A stretch of 64,000 bases of DNA from Pseudoalteromonas phenolica (GCF_001444405.1 NZ_CP013187.1:744001-808000); one strand, 5' to 3'; shown: positions 33,485-42,949, counted from the first letter of the stretch. Notes: generated by a model not told the origin, from the letters alone. Numbers and translations: made by a program.

Positions 33485-34414
33485 ATGGGTAAAGAAGAAT
33501 TGCAGTGGCGACATATTGATCTAAATCTGCTGGTGGCATTTTCGTATCTGTATCGCCATCGTAGCGTCAGTATTGCTGCAGAGCATGCCTGTGTGAGCCA
33601 ATCGGCAATGAGTCATAGCCTTGCTCGATTAAGGCAGCTTTTAGGTGATGTATTATTCGAAAGAAAAGGGCATCAAATGTGCCCAACCGAACGTGCACAT
33701 CAGATAGCCCCTAAAATCAGCGTGTTGCTCGATACCGTTTCTGGGCAGATTTTGCAAAGTGAGCCTTTTTCTCCAAGCCATTATCAAGGTGTGTGTCGAA
33801 TAGGGTTAACCGATTACGCCGAACTGATATTTGCGCCAGCGATTTATGATGCTATTCGAGCACAAGCACCCCATGCTCAGATCAGCTTGATAAATGTGAA
33901 TCGCAGTAACTATGAGCAAATCTCAGAACAAGAAAAGCTTGATATTATTATCGGTAGTATACCGCTTTTGGCTGATGGGTTTAGTAGTCAGCATTTATAC
34001 ACGGAACAGCATGTGTGTTTGGCTGATTTATCGGCTTTAGATTCATCGATTTTCTCAGCCGATGGTCAATTAAGTTTGCAGTCATTTGCAAAGCTTGAGC
34101 ATGCTTTAGTGAGCCCAGATGGCAAGCTGGCAACTCAAATTGATAAAACTTTGGTTGAGCATGGTTTATCACGACAAGTCACTGTGGCAAGTCGCAACTT
34201 TTTAACTATTCAAACCTTGCTTAAAGGGCGCGCCTTGGTAGCGATTGTGCCTAAGAAAATGGCAGTTTTGGCCACAGAGCAAGCGGGTTTGTCTATGTTT
34301 GAGCCGCCGATTGCTGTTGCTGATTTTGATATTGCGATGAACTGGCCAGAGGTGAAAACCCAAGATGACAAAAACCATTGGTTACGCAGTGTTTTAAGTA
34401 AAGTATTGACGTAA
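33485..34414 (+). CDS. LysR-family transcription regulator
   Basis: A 309-residue LysR-type regulator. The N-terminal winged HTH is clear (DLNLLVAFSYLYRHRSVSIA, ACVSQSAMSHSLARLRQLLG), followed by an effector-binding domain from about residue 95. It is divergent from chrA, so chrA is a candidate target, but the intervening MITE-like repeat separates their promoters. No binding site is recognised. Confidence 0.9.
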   Translation: MGKEELQWRHIDLNLLVAFSYLYRHRSVSIAAEHACVSQSAMSHSLARLRQLLGDVLFERKGHQMCPTERAHQIAPKISVLLDTVSGQILQSEPFSPSHYQGVCRIGLTDYAELIFAPAIYDAIRAQAPHAQISLINVNRSNYEQISEQEKLDIIIGSIPLLADGFSSQHLYTEQHVCLADLSALDSSIFSADGQLSLQSFAKLEHALVSPDGKLATQIDKTLVEHGLSRQVTVASRNFLTIQTLLKGRALVAIVPKKMAVLATEQAGLSMFEPPIAVADFDIAMNWPEVKTQDDKNHWLRSVLSKVLT

Positions 34415-34465
34415 TAGTAAGTAATTTAGCGATTTGTCACTTTAGTAAGCGTATAGATATAAAAA

Positions 34466-34502
34466 CGGCTTAAACTTAAAAAGAAAGTTTAAATTTAAGC
34501 CG
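34466..34502. terminator. Bidirectional terminator
   Basis: 9-bp stem CGGCTTAAA / TTTAAGCCG with further inner pairing, between the convergent LysR and spondin-domain genes. Confidence 0.6.
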
Positions 34503-34533
34503 CCAACAAGTGAAAAAATCTACTCTTGTACAA

Positions 34534-35274
34534 TTACTGCATCAACTTAATTTCGATGTAACCAATATGCTTACCGGTTTGATAATGTATACCTTCAGCA
34601 AAATCTGTATCGTCACGCTCGCTTGAAAGTAAAGTAATTGGCTCAGCAGGATTTGTAGCTAGGTTGCCAGAGCTAAAGCGCAGACCGCTATCACTGCCCG
34701 CATCATAGACTTTTAATTCAATGGTTTGGTTCTCAACCCATGTATTGTCATTAAATAAAGATAAGCTGTTAATGGCAACAAACCAATCAGGGCTCGGTGC
34801 TATCATCGAAACCACACTTAAAAGCGGGAAGTCTTGGCTGGCTTCAAAGGTAAACGTCACACTTTTTCCGCCATTTGAGATCCCTGATTCGTCAATTAAA
34901 TAATTAGAATGACCTGCATTTTGTATGTCACTGATTTCATTTTTTAACGTACTTTTGCCGCCCGTTTCAGCCATTAAAACAATACCTGGCGACGCTACCT
35001 CATCACGCTTGAAGATTCCCCCTTCTGTATTATGGGTAAGCCCTACAAGGGGAGAGAAGTGAGTGCCACTTGGGTAGTTGGTGGTAAAGTTAGCTGCTGT
35101 CCACTCTTGCGTAAAAGTGAGCTCGTAAGTCACTGTATCAGCTGGAGCTGTACTTGATGGTGGTGTTGTCGTTGGCGTTGTTGTTTCAGGTGTAGAATTA
35201 GAACTTGAACTACCACCACACGCAGTTAAAAGGGTAAAGCTTAAAACAGTCGAAAGTTGAATGAGTTTGTTCAT
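34534..35274 (-). CDS. Spondin-domain lipoprotein
   Basis: A roughly 246-residue lipoprotein (lipobox LLTACGG) with a Ser/Thr/Pro-rich linker, about residues 22-50 (PTTTPPSS), then a spondin_N-type beta domain. Marks of the domain are YELTFTQEWTAANF, a central APSPDWFVAINSLSLF (family PSPDWFVGV) and IELKVYDAGSDSG (family DAGTDSG). Bacterial spondin-domain proteins are common in marine genomes and have no defined role. An upstream in-frame ATG at 35292 would add six residues; ATG 35274 opens the signal peptide directly. Confidence 0.82.
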   Translation of the reverse strand: MNKLIQLSTVLSFTLLTACGGSSSSNSTPETTTPTTTPPSSTAPADTVTYELTFTQEWTAANFTTNYPSGTHFSPLVGLTHNTEGGIFKRDEVASPGIVLMAETGGKSTLKNEISDIQNAGHSNYLIDESGISNGGKSVTFTFEASQDFPLLSVVSMIAPSPDWFVAINSLSLFNDNTWVENQTIELKVYDAGSDSGLRFSSGNLATNPAEPITLLSSERDDTDFAEGIHYQTGKHIGYIEIKLMQ

Positions 35275-35440
35275 AGTTACACATAGGTTCATGTCATGTT
35301 TTTTACTAGACCTTGAACTGCAAATATTTATTTCAAAAACTGTTTTATTTTTGTTCGAATTAAACGTTCTTAACTTGAAGCATAGCGTTATAACTGATTA
35401 AATTCGTTAAAAATATTGTTGTAATTTAAGGGAATTAAAA

Positions 35441-36631
35441 GTGAGACATATTTGTTTGGTTTTGCTGGTTTTTTGTTTGTTCGGATGTGATGGTTTTAGT
35501 GAAAGTAATCAAACTAGTACGCATATTATTGAACTGCAGTCTTCGGTTTTAGGAGAAAAGAGGCAGCTGCATCTTCATCTACCCAAACAATATGCAGAGT
35601 CTCAACAAAAGTATCCCACTTTATTTATGACTGATGGCCGGGAAAATCTCCAACATACAATCGCTTCTGTTGAGTTTTTATCATCGCAGGGCCTTATACC
35701 TGAGTTAATTATCGTCGGTATTGAAAGCAATCAAAACCGTACTCATAACCTTACTCCCACTTATCGTGAAGATAGTTTTGAGGTGCTCCCGATCGATGGT
35801 GCAATGCTGCTAAATCAAGATCCCGGCGGCGCTGAGGCGTTTTTAGACTTTATTGCTGATGAAGTTAAACCTTATGTTCAGAAGCATTATCGGGTGTCAG
35901 GTTATGACGTCTTTGCAGGTCACTCTTTCGGTGGCTTATTTGCGGTTTATAGCTTGGTTAAACAACCAGATCTATTTGACGCTTTTATTGCGATTAGTCC
36001 AAGCCTTTGGTGGGATCATCAAGCTTGGCTGGGGCATTTAAAGTCGATACCCGTAAATAAATTAACTGATAAATCGATTTTCTTAGCTGTGGGGGAAGAG
36101 GGGCCACTGATGGAAGACCCTTATGAGCAAGCGAAGTTATATTTAAATAATCAGTCTATCGATGGGTTTAAGTTTTCAGCTAAGCGCTTTTTAGGAGAAA
36201 ACCATAATAGTGTGGTTAACCAGGGCATGTATATTGGTTTGAAATCAATATTCTTTGATTTTGCACTTACGCTCGCAAACACTGCACAGGGTGAGAAGAA
36301 GATTTTGGCACATCAACAACTAATAGAGAGTAAGTATGGGGTTAAACAGCACCTTGAAATTCAGCTCGAAGCGTTAGCCTATGACGCTTTATTTGAAGAT
36401 GAACAGCAGCTTTCAATGTCATTGTTCGAATTAATTCTTAAGCGTGAACCTAACACCTTATCAGCGTATATAGGCTTGGCCTCTATTTATGCAAAACAAC
36501 AAAATTATAAGAAAGCCATAGGTGTATACGAAAGAGCCTTAAGTCAACCCAAATTGGCCATAGGCAATCGGGTCCAGATCAATGATCATATAGCTGAGCT
36601 TGAAGCTAGGCTATTAAAGGCAAACCTATAA
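35441..36631 (+). CDS. Alpha/beta-hydrolase esterase lipoprotein with TPR tail
   Basis: A 396-residue lipoprotein (CLVLLVFCLFGCDG) of the esterase D / IroE-like alpha/beta-hydrolase family. YPTLFMTDGRENLQ and the nucleophile elbow GHSFGGLF (Ser near residue 164) are clear, with a late His in GENHNSVV. The last 80 residues hold one to two TPR-like helices (TLSAYIGLASIYAKQQNYKK), an addition seen in some marine members. The start is GTG, supported by AAGGGA 8 bases upstream. Substrate could be a siderophore ester or other ester; not predicted. Confidence 0.85.
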   Translation: MRHICLVLLVFCLFGCDGFSESNQTSTHIIELQSSVLGEKRQLHLHLPKQYAESQQKYPTLFMTDGRENLQHTIASVEFLSSQGLIPELIIVGIESNQNRTHNLTPTYREDSFEVLPIDGAMLLNQDPGGAEAFLDFIADEVKPYVQKHYRVSGYDVFAGHSFGGLFAVYSLVKQPDLFDAFIAISPSLWWDHQAWLGHLKSIPVNKLTDKSIFLAVGEEGPLMEDPYEQAKLYLNNQSIDGFKFSAKRFLGENHNSVVNQGMYIGLKSIFFDFALTLANTAQGEKKILAHQQLIESKYGVKQHLEIQLEALAYDALFEDEQQLSMSLFELILKREPNTLSAYIGLASIYAKQQNYKKAIGVYERALSQPKLAIGNRVQINDHIAELEARLLKANL

Positions 36632-36644
36632 AATAGGTCCGTTT

Positions 36645-36673
36645 GCTTGGTGATAAGTGCATCACCAAGCTTT
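36645..36673. terminator. Bidirectional terminator
   Basis: Perfect 10-bp stem GCTTGGTGAT / ATCACCAAGC, loop AAGTGC, followed by TTT, between the convergent esterase and yebE-like genes. Confidence 0.8.
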
Positions 36674-36676
36674 AAG

Positions 36677-37399
36677 TTAGGCTTGTATAGTAAGCTGATG
36701 GTGAATCGACTGCACCAGCTCTCTAGGTAGACAAAGTTGATTAGCTAATGCCTCAAGATATTGCCCTGAGATAGGCTGGTTTAAATCAATGGCGCTGACA
36801 CTCGCGGCATAAACCTCAATGCCTGTTTGTGCATCCGGTACTGATTGCACCAACTCTGAAAGTGTCATAGGTTTTCTTAACTCGTCAAACAACATGGCTT
36901 TTTCGTTAACAGTCAACTCCATGGTTTCAACTTGTGCAAAGATTTTCTGGCGCTCGGTTTCATCAATATGACCATCAGCATAAGCCGCGGCTATCATGGC
37001 ACGCATAATAATTAGTTGGCCTGAGCCTGACTCGTCCTCAACCACTTGTTCAAAGCTTTGCTCCGGCATATAAGCTGGCGTGAAGTCAAAAGTACGACCT
37101 TGCGGAGTATGCTCTTGGCGTGCTTGGTTGTGACTGCGTTTATTCATGGCGTTATCGTAAGCGCGGCTATCGGCTTGCTGCTGCGCAGCTTTATTTTGCT
37201 CTGAATATTCTTTATAGGCTTTCCAAGCAAGACCGCCTACAGCAGCAAGTGCACCATATTTAACGGCTTTTTTTCCGGTCTTTTTACTTTTCTTACCGCT
37301 GATTAAGCTGGTTAAGCCACCGCCGGCGACGCCTCCTAAAAAGCCACTTAGTGCACCTGATTTGTTGAGGCTACCAACGAGTTTTTGCAAGTCTTTCAT
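36677..37399 (-). CDS. YebE-like DUF533 protein with TerB fold
   Basis: A 240-residue protein. The N-terminal 65 residues hold glycine-rich hydrophobic segments (SGFLGGVAGGGLTSLIS, YGALAAVGGLAWKAY), a Gln/Arg-rich linker follows, and the last 120 residues form a helical TerB-like domain (IIMRAMIAAAYADGHIDETE). This is the layout of E. coli YebE (DUF533), an inner-membrane protein that in enterobacteria responds to envelope stress. AAGGAG precedes the ATG by 8 bases. Confidence 0.85.
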   Translation of the reverse strand: MKDLQKLVGSLNKSGALSGFLGGVAGGGLTSLISGKKSKKTGKKAVKYGALAAVGGLAWKAYKEYSEQNKAAQQQADSRAYDNAMNKRSHNQARQEHTPQGRTFDFTPAYMPEQSFEQVVEDESGSGQLIIMRAMIAAAYADGHIDETERQKIFAQVETMELTVNEKAMLFDELRKPMTLSELVQSVPDAQTGIEVYAASVSAIDLNQPISGQYLEALANQLCLPRELVQSIHHQLTIQA

Positions 37400-37518
37400 A
37401 CTTTGTCTCCTTCACTGTTACCAAAACTACCCCTAAGGTTGATGTAGTTTGAGTATGTCTGTACCCAGATTAAGAGAAGCAACCTAAAATTAAAAGTCCA
37501 TATTTGTTACAAAGCACG

Positions 37519-38394
37519 TCAATTTTTCAGTAACGTTTTAATTTTGTTGTGCACGAACAATAGCCGTTTAGCAGTGTGCTTTTTGTTTTGCATGACGAGG
37601 TAAATGGGTTCCATGCTTGGCTTAGTGAGTTCATGAATATGAATTTTTTCAGGTTCTGCAAAGCTTGCCACTGCACTTTGAGGCAGTACTGTAAAGCCAA
37701 GCCCTATGCTCACAGGGGTTAAAATCAAGCCAATTTGGTTTGAAAAGCCATTCTCTTTTATGTCCTTAATATGCGTGAATTCAGCAAAGTTAGCCTTGAG
37801 CAGTTGATTGGCATGGTGATGCCCGTCAGGGTGATTAATAAAACCAAGTTGTCTTAAGGATTCGAGAGAGAGATTTTCAATCGGAGATGGTAGCACAAGC
37901 TGCAATGGTTCCTGAGCAACTTCTTCGAAGTTCATTAGGCTTGAGTTTGCGTGTTCTGTGACTAAACCAATATCGATGTCACCTTGCTGCAATGCCTTAA
38001 CAATACTATTGTTTGGCGCAAACTGATAGTGAATAATGAGCTCAGGAAACTGTGTTTGCAACGCTAATAGTTGTGGGTAGAGGCGTAAACCTATGCTGCC
38101 TGGTGACATAACCTTAACCACGCCAACATGCTCTGAGTCTGTGGTTACTTTTTCTTTGAAGGCTTGTAGGGAGGCAACGACTTTTTTTGCTTCTTGATAG
38201 GTTTGCTCACCGGTTGGCGTAAGCACAAACCCTTTCTCTGTTTTTTGAATAAGTGGTTCATCCAAAAGGTTTTCGAGTTTTCTGAGATGCTGGCTGACTG
38301 CCGACTGAGTAATAAAAAGCTGTTCAGCGGTTTTAGTGAAATGCTTGGTTTCGACGAGAGTGCAAAAGGTACGCAAGAAGACTGGGTTTATCAT
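37519..38394 (-). CDS. LysR-family transcription regulator
   Basis: A 291-residue LysR-type regulator with an N-terminal HTH (TKTAEQLFITQSAVSQHLRK) and effector domain with VGVVKVMSPGSIGLRLYPQL. It is divergent from the VOC-family gene at 38487 across 92 bases, so that gene is its most likely target. No Shine-Dalgarno is evident before the ATG. Confidence 0.9.
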   Translation of the reverse strand: MINPVFLRTFCTLVETKHFTKTAEQLFITQSAVSQHLRKLENLLDEPLIQKTEKGFVLTPTGEQTYQEAKKVVASLQAFKEKVTTDSEHVGVVKVMSPGSIGLRLYPQLLALQTQFPELIIHYQFAPNNSIVKALQQGDIDIGLVTEHANSSLMNFEEVAQEPLQLVLPSPIENLSLESLRQLGFINHPDGHHHANQLLKANFAEFTHIKDIKENGFSNQIGLILTPVSIGLGFTVLPQSAVASFAEPEKIHIHELTKPSMEPIYLVMQNKKHTAKRLLFVHNKIKTLLKN

Positions 38395-38486
38395 TAGTAA
38401 AGATACTTAAAAAAATAAGAATTTATAATTTCAAATAATGATAGCCGATTGCGTAGACTATTTCCTGTACTTTACAGGAGAACATT

Positions 38487-38987
38487 ATGAACTCAGTTTA
38501 TCCAAGAACCTTTTCACATATTGGTATTTCTGTTCCAGATCTGGAGCAAGCCGTTAAGTTTTACACTGAAGTGTTAGGTTGGTATTTGATTATGGAACCA
38601 ACCGAAATCACAGAAGATGACAGTGCCATTGGCGAAATGTGTACTGACGTATTTGGTGCAGGGTGGGAGCGTTTTCGCATCGCGCATTTGTCTACAGGTG
38701 ACCGCATTGGTGTGGAACTTTTTGAGTTTAAAAACCAACAAAATCCTGAAGATAATTTTGAATATTGGAAGACAGGGATTTTCCACTTCTGTGTGCAAGA
38801 CCCTAACGTTGAAGAGCTAGCTGAAAAAATCGTGGCTGCGGGTGGTAAAAAACGTATGGAAAAACCGCGCTTTTATTATCCGGGTGAAAAGCCTTATCGT
38901 ATGATTTATATGGAAGACCCGTTTGGCAACATATTAGAAATTTATAGCCATAGTTATGAACTAATCTACAGTGCCGGTGCTTATTAA
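38487..38987 (+). CDS. VOC-family (glyoxalase-like) protein
   Basis: A 166-residue protein with two beta-alpha-beta-beta-beta units of the vicinal oxygen chelate superfamily. Candidate metal ligands are His in FSHIGISVPDLEQ, Glu in VELFEF, His in GIFHFCVQD and Glu in NILEIYSH. It fits dioxygenase- or lyase-type members; I cannot tell the reaction. AGGAG lies 6 bases before the ATG. It is divergent from a LysR gene, suggesting induction by a small molecule. Confidence 0.85.
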   Translation: MNSVYPRTFSHIGISVPDLEQAVKFYTEVLGWYLIMEPTEITEDDSAIGEMCTDVFGAGWERFRIAHLSTGDRIGVELFEFKNQQNPEDNFEYWKTGIFHFCVQDPNVEELAEKIVAAGGKKRMEKPRFYYPGEKPYRMIYMEDPFGNILEIYSHSYELIYSAGAY

Positions 38988-39007
38988 GTTGGCAAGCTAA
39001 CTTTTAA

Positions 39008-39034
39008 AAGGCTTCTCAGAGGGTGAGAAGCCTT
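39008..39034. terminator. Terminator after the VOC gene
   Basis: Perfect 10-bp stem AAGGCTTCTC / GAGAAGCCTT with a 7-base loop, between convergent genes. Confidence 0.8.
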
Positions 39035-39060
39035 AGGCTGAGATGGTGTAATGCAAACAG

Positions 39061-39462
39061 TTAGCTGCTTGGCTTTTGAGTATGCAAAATAAGCGCTGTT
39101 AAACCAATGATGAAAAATAGCGCGCCACCTGAGAGTAAGAAAGGGTCGATAAAAACATTTTCATTGAAAGAGAATTTACCTGCTGAAATTTTCTTCCAGC
39201 CCATAAAATGTTGATTTGCCGCCACTACTGCACCAAAGAACCCCAATACTAACGCTAAATATTTCGTCAGAAAGTGATGTATAAATGGCAAAATCATAAT
39301 AATGCCAAGCAAACCGATAACCGTGCGTTGTGTTCGACAATATGGGCATACATACACGGCGCCCATTAATTCTACCGTCCAAGCAATGATGCTGACCGCA
39401 ATGGCAAATAATCCTAGCCAATGACGTTTGGCAATGATGTTTTCTAATGTGAGTTGATTCAT
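39061..39462 (-). CDS. DsbB-like membrane protein with one CxxC
   Basis: A 133-residue protein with four hydrophobic helices. The first loop holds VCPYCRTQRTVIG, which matches the C-x-x-C-x-x-Q-R signature of DsbB (E. coli CVLCIYQR). The second periplasmic loop of DsbB, which needs two more Cys to oxidise DsbA, has none here; the CxxC pair are the only cysteines. It could act as a partial or reverse thiol system or simply be a structural relative. No dsbA gene lies nearby. Confidence 0.65.
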   Translation of the reverse strand: MNQLTLENIIAKRHWLGLFAIAVSIIAWTVELMGAVYVCPYCRTQRTVIGLLGIIMILPFIHHFLTKYLALVLGFFGAVVAANQHFMGWKKISAGKFSFNENVFIDPFLLSGGALFFIIGLTALILHTQKPSS

Positions 39463-39589
39463 AACACTCTGTTTATAATCTTATTCAAAAAAGAGTGATA
39501 ATATACCATATTTCTTTTGGGTCTAATTAATTCTTTTTGGTTATATGTATTTTGCTAGGTGAAGGGGGAAGGTGATAAATGAAGATTAA

Positions 39590-39627
39590 AAAGAACTGCT
39601 ACGATTTTTGTGCATATCGTAGCAGTT
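39590..39627 (-). terminator. Terminator of dbpA
   Basis: Perfect 12-bp stem AACTGCTACGAT / ATCGTAGCAGTT, followed on the minus strand by CTTTTTAAT. It lies about 20 bases after the dbpA stop codon. Confidence 0.8.
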
Positions 39628-39648
39628 TGATTGTTTTATACGCTTAAA

Positions 39649-41037
39649 CTATCGGTTGATCTTACGCACTCTGAAGTTACGACCTTTCATTTTACCTTCA
39701 CCAATGACGTTTAAGGCCTTGCCTGCAACTTTTCGTTCAACAGCAACAAAAGAGGCCATGGCTGTCACTTTAATTTTACCGATTTGGCTGCCCTTAAGCG
39801 CATTATTCGCCGTTAAGGCACCTAAAATATCACCCGGGCGTAGCTTGGCTTTTTTACCGCCATCAATTTGTAGTGTGACCATAGGTGCACGGGTAATCGG
39901 ATTGTTAAACACGGCATCACTTGGTAGGTCACTCGGCTCAATGGTGATATCTAAATAATCTTCTAAGGCATTTACTTTGTGAGACTCTTTATAGCTCATC
40001 AGTGAACATGCAATACCCGTATTACCAGCACGACCAGTACGGCCAACTCGGTGCACGTGTACTTCAGGGTCGTGGGCAATATGGTAGTTGATCACCATTT
40101 CAACATGGTCAACGTCAATACCACGAGCTGCAACATCGGTGGCCACTAAAATGGTTAAGCTCTTATTAGCAAAGCGCACCAAAGTACGGTCACGGTCTTT
40201 TTGTTCTAGGTCGCCATGAAGGGCGGCACTATCAAACCCGAGTTGTTGTAATTCATCACATACCGCTTGGCACTCAGCTTTGGTGTTAGCGAATATCACC
40301 GCTGAGTTTGGTTGAAACTCAAGTAAAAGCTTTTGTACGGCATCTAAGCGGACATCATTGTTGTCTACTTCATAGAAATATTGGGTGATGTTGCTGTGAT
40401 CGTGACTTGCTTCGACCGTCACTTTTTCTGGCGCAGTCATAACGTGCTTAGCCAGTTGCTCAATTTTAGGTGGGAATGTGGCACTGAACAGTAAGTTCTG
40501 GCGTTGTGCCGGGCAGTGCTCAATAATGCATTCAATGGCCTCTTCAAAGCCCATTTCTAGCATGCGGTCGGCTTCATCTAGCACAAAGGTGTTTACTTCG
40601 TTTAAGTCTAAACGGCCTTTACGTAAATGCTCTTCAATACGACCCGGTGTGCCAACAACAATATGCGCGCCATGCTCAAGTGAACCAATTTGTGGGCCCA
40701 TCGGCGCACCGCCACACAAAGTAAGTACTTTGATATTGTGAATTGCACGGGCAAGTTTGCGTATTTCAACCGCAACTTGGTCGGCTAATTCGCGCGTTGG
40801 ACACACGACCAGTGACTGCACACGAAAACGTTTTACATTTAAGTTATGCAATAAACCTAAAGAAAACGCGGCTGTTTTACCTGAGCCTGTTTTGCCCTGA
40901 CCAATCACATCTTTGCCTGCTAAAATTAACGGCAGTGTTTGCGCTTGAATGTCAGTCATATGCTGATAACCCAATGATTCTAGGTTGTCTAACAAATCGC
41001 GAGAAAGGGATGTTTGAGAAAATAGCTGTTGCGTCAA
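39649..41037 (-). CDS. dbpA: ATP-dependent RNA helicase DbpA
   Basis: A 462-residue DEAD-box helicase that acts in 50S ribosome assembly by binding hairpin 92 of 23S rRNA. Motifs in order: Q-motif region DIQAQTLPLILAGKD, Walker A GKTGSGKT, VLDEADRMLEMG, SAT (LLFSATFPP) and HRVGRTGRAG. The last 75 residues form the DbpA RNA-binding domain (LRPGDILGALTANNALKG, GKMKGRNFRVRKI). The apparent start is TTG, which places the N-terminus where the E. coli protein starts; no ATG fits better. Confidence 0.93.
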   Translation of the reverse strand: MTQQLFSQTSLSRDLLDNLESLGYQHMTDIQAQTLPLILAGKDVIGQGKTGSGKTAAFSLGLLHNLNVKRFRVQSLVVCPTRELADQVAVEIRKLARAIHNIKVLTLCGGAPMGPQIGSLEHGAHIVVGTPGRIEEHLRKGRLDLNEVNTFVLDEADRMLEMGFEEAIECIIEHCPAQRQNLLFSATFPPKIEQLAKHVMTAPEKVTVEASHDHSNITQYFYEVDNNDVRLDAVQKLLLEFQPNSAVIFANTKAECQAVCDELQQLGFDSAALHGDLEQKDRDRTLVRFANKSLTILVATDVAARGIDVDHVEMVINYHIAHDPEVHVHRVGRTGRAGNTGIACSLMSYKESHKVNALEDYLDITIEPSDLPSDAVFNNPITRAPMVTLQIDGGKKAKLRPGDILGALTANNALKGSQIGKIKVTAMASFVAVERKVAGKALNVIGEGKMKGRNFRVRKINR

Positions 41038-41165
41038 GGTCAGGCTCTTTGAGTTACGAAAATTGATTGGCGAGAGTATAGCATGGCTTGAGACTCAGGC
41101 TTAGCTAGTTTATTGTTGAGTAATTAACCTATTTGATATCAAATTTTTTACAAGGGAGTTTTGTT

Positions 41166-42374
41166 ATGCGTGCTGCAATTAATAAATGGGGGATTAAGTT
41201 TTTAGCGGGTGCTTTTCCTGCTAACAAACCCACCTTGATAACGGGCAGTGGCGCGATGCTTAAACTGGCTAAGCTAATGATGAACAGTGGTGTACAGCGA
41301 CCTTTGATCATTGCCGATGGCTTTATGACACAAAGCGGTAAACTGTCTGCATTAACGCAGCTTTTAAAAGATGCCAATTGTCAATTTACCGTCTTTGATG
41401 AAGTTGTGCCGAATCCGACCATGCTCGAAGTCGAAAACAGTGTGATACTGGCTCAGAGTATTCAGGCTGATGGTATCTTTGTCGTAGGCGGGGGGTCTGC
41501 GATTGATATTGCCAAAGTGGTTGCTGCGACGCTGACCAATGGCAGTAAACCTAAAAAACTCATTGGCATGATGCGAGTAAGGAACAAGCCCCTCCCTTTG
41601 TTTGCGGTGCCAACTACATCTGGTACTGGCTCTGAAGTAACGGTTGCGGCGGTGATCTCTGATCCAGAATCACATCAAAAAGCGTTTTTCTTAGACCCTG
41701 ATTTTGTGCCACTTGCGGCAGGACTCGATACTGATTTACTCGCTTCATTACCGCCTGCGATAACCGCTTATACCGGTATGGATGCGCTGACTCATGCCAT
41801 AGAAGCTTATATTGCGCGGGTGCATTTTAATGATGCACAGAGCGATGCCTTAACTGCAATTCGTTTATTGCTCGAGTATTTACCTCGTGCTTTTAAAAAC
41901 GGTACGGATTTAGAAGCGCGCGAAATGGTCGCGCTTGCCTCGTTTATGGCGGGCTATGCGTTTAGTAAACAAGGCTTAGGCTATGTGCATGCCATCTCTC
42001 ATCAGCTCAGTGCCCACTACAATACGCCCCATGGTTTAGCCAATGCCGTGGTGTTACCGAGAGTATTAAGATTCAATAAACCGCATTGTTTAAAGCAGTT
42101 GGCCGAAATAGAAAGTGCTATTTTAGGGAAGGACTCTGTGCTTCCAGAGCAGCAATTAGCCAACAACTTTATTAAACGTATCGATCAATTGTCTGATGAG
42201 CTTCAAATAGACAAGTCTCTAGATAGTCTTTTAGAAAAAGACTTTTTCAAGATTGCAAAACAGGCACTGCGAGAGGCGAATGACTCTTACTCTGTGCCCA
42301 AAGCGATGAAGCTTAAGCAAGTAATTCGAATTTTAGATGCGGTAAAAGCGGGAGAGCGCGAAGTCGCGTTTTAG
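41166..42374 (+). CDS. Iron-containing alcohol dehydrogenase
   Basis: A 402-residue family III alcohol dehydrogenase. NAD(P)-binding GGGSAIDIAKVVAA and PTTSGTGSEVT are followed by the metal-site region with Asp in the DTDLLASLPP area and His residues in MDALTHAIEAY and GYVHAISHQL...YNTPHG. ATG 41166 is chosen because AAGGGAG lies 7 bases before it; an earlier in-frame start adds 11 unlikely residues. It oxidises or makes short- to medium-chain alcohols; the actual substrate is not shown. Confidence 0.9.
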   Translation: MRAAINKWGIKFLAGAFPANKPTLITGSGAMLKLAKLMMNSGVQRPLIIADGFMTQSGKLSALTQLLKDANCQFTVFDEVVPNPTMLEVENSVILAQSIQADGIFVVGGGSAIDIAKVVAATLTNGSKPKKLIGMMRVRNKPLPLFAVPTTSGTGSEVTVAAVISDPESHQKAFFLDPDFVPLAAGLDTDLLASLPPAITAYTGMDALTHAIEAYIARVHFNDAQSDALTAIRLLLEYLPRAFKNGTDLEAREMVALASFMAGYAFSKQGLGYVHAISHQLSAHYNTPHGLANAVVLPRVLRFNKPHCLKQLAEIESAILGKDSVLPEQQLANNFIKRIDQLSDELQIDKSLDSLLEKDFFKIAKQALREANDSYSVPKAMKLKQVIRILDAVKAGEREVAF

Positions 42375-42431
42375 AAAAGCATTGAGTTAGGAGGCAGTAT
42401 AGCCCCCTATGTTTTGATTATGAGCTTTTTA

Positions 42432-42839
42432 CTAGTTTGATAACACGTCACCCAGTGCCACTGGCGCTGAAGTTTGCTCTTTAATCGCATTTAAAACCGC
42501 GACCAGAGTGTTGTGTTGGCTGTTTTCATGGGCTCTAACACTGATTGCGGTAATGTCTGCATTGGCAGCAAGTTTGGCGATATTTACATTAATTGCATCA
42601 ATTTCAACTTGGCGGTTATTTAAATACACCTTGTTGTTGGCATCTATGGTGAACTGTGGGGTCACTTTAGGTGTGACAGACAATGTCGGTGAGTTATTTC
42701 GTTCGATGTCTAATACAGCTTCTTTGTTAAAGCTGGCGGTTACAATAAAAAAGATTAATAAGATGAAAACAATGTCTAGCATCGGATTCATGTCTACGCT
42801 GAGGTTTTCTTGCAAGTGTGCTTTGGCTGTTTTTATCAT
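42432..42839 (-). CDS. exbD: Orphan ExbD/TolR-family protein
   Basis: A 135-residue biopolymer-transport protein with one N-terminal helix carrying the proton-channel Asp (Asp22 in MNPMLDIVFILLIFFIVT) and a periplasmic domain. ExbD pairs with ExbB to energise TonB. Here there is no exbB or tonB next to it; it lies between an alcohol dehydrogenase gene and a repeat element. ATG 42839 is favoured by GGAG 8 bases upstream over an ATG eight codons earlier. Confidence 0.85.
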   Translation of the reverse strand: MIKTAKAHLQENLSVDMNPMLDIVFILLIFFIVTASFNKEAVLDIERNNSPTLSVTPKVTPQFTIDANNKVYLNNRQVEIDAINVNIAKLAANADITAISVRAHENSQHNTLVAVLNAIKEQTSAPVALGDVLSN

Positions 42840-42949
42840 TTTAGTTTCTCCATGTTGTTTCAATATTCAGCCTAGACCATGCTTGTAAGCTCACCTTTAA
42901 CCTATTGTTAATATTTACAATCTTTCACAAAAATAGAAGTGCTTCTACC

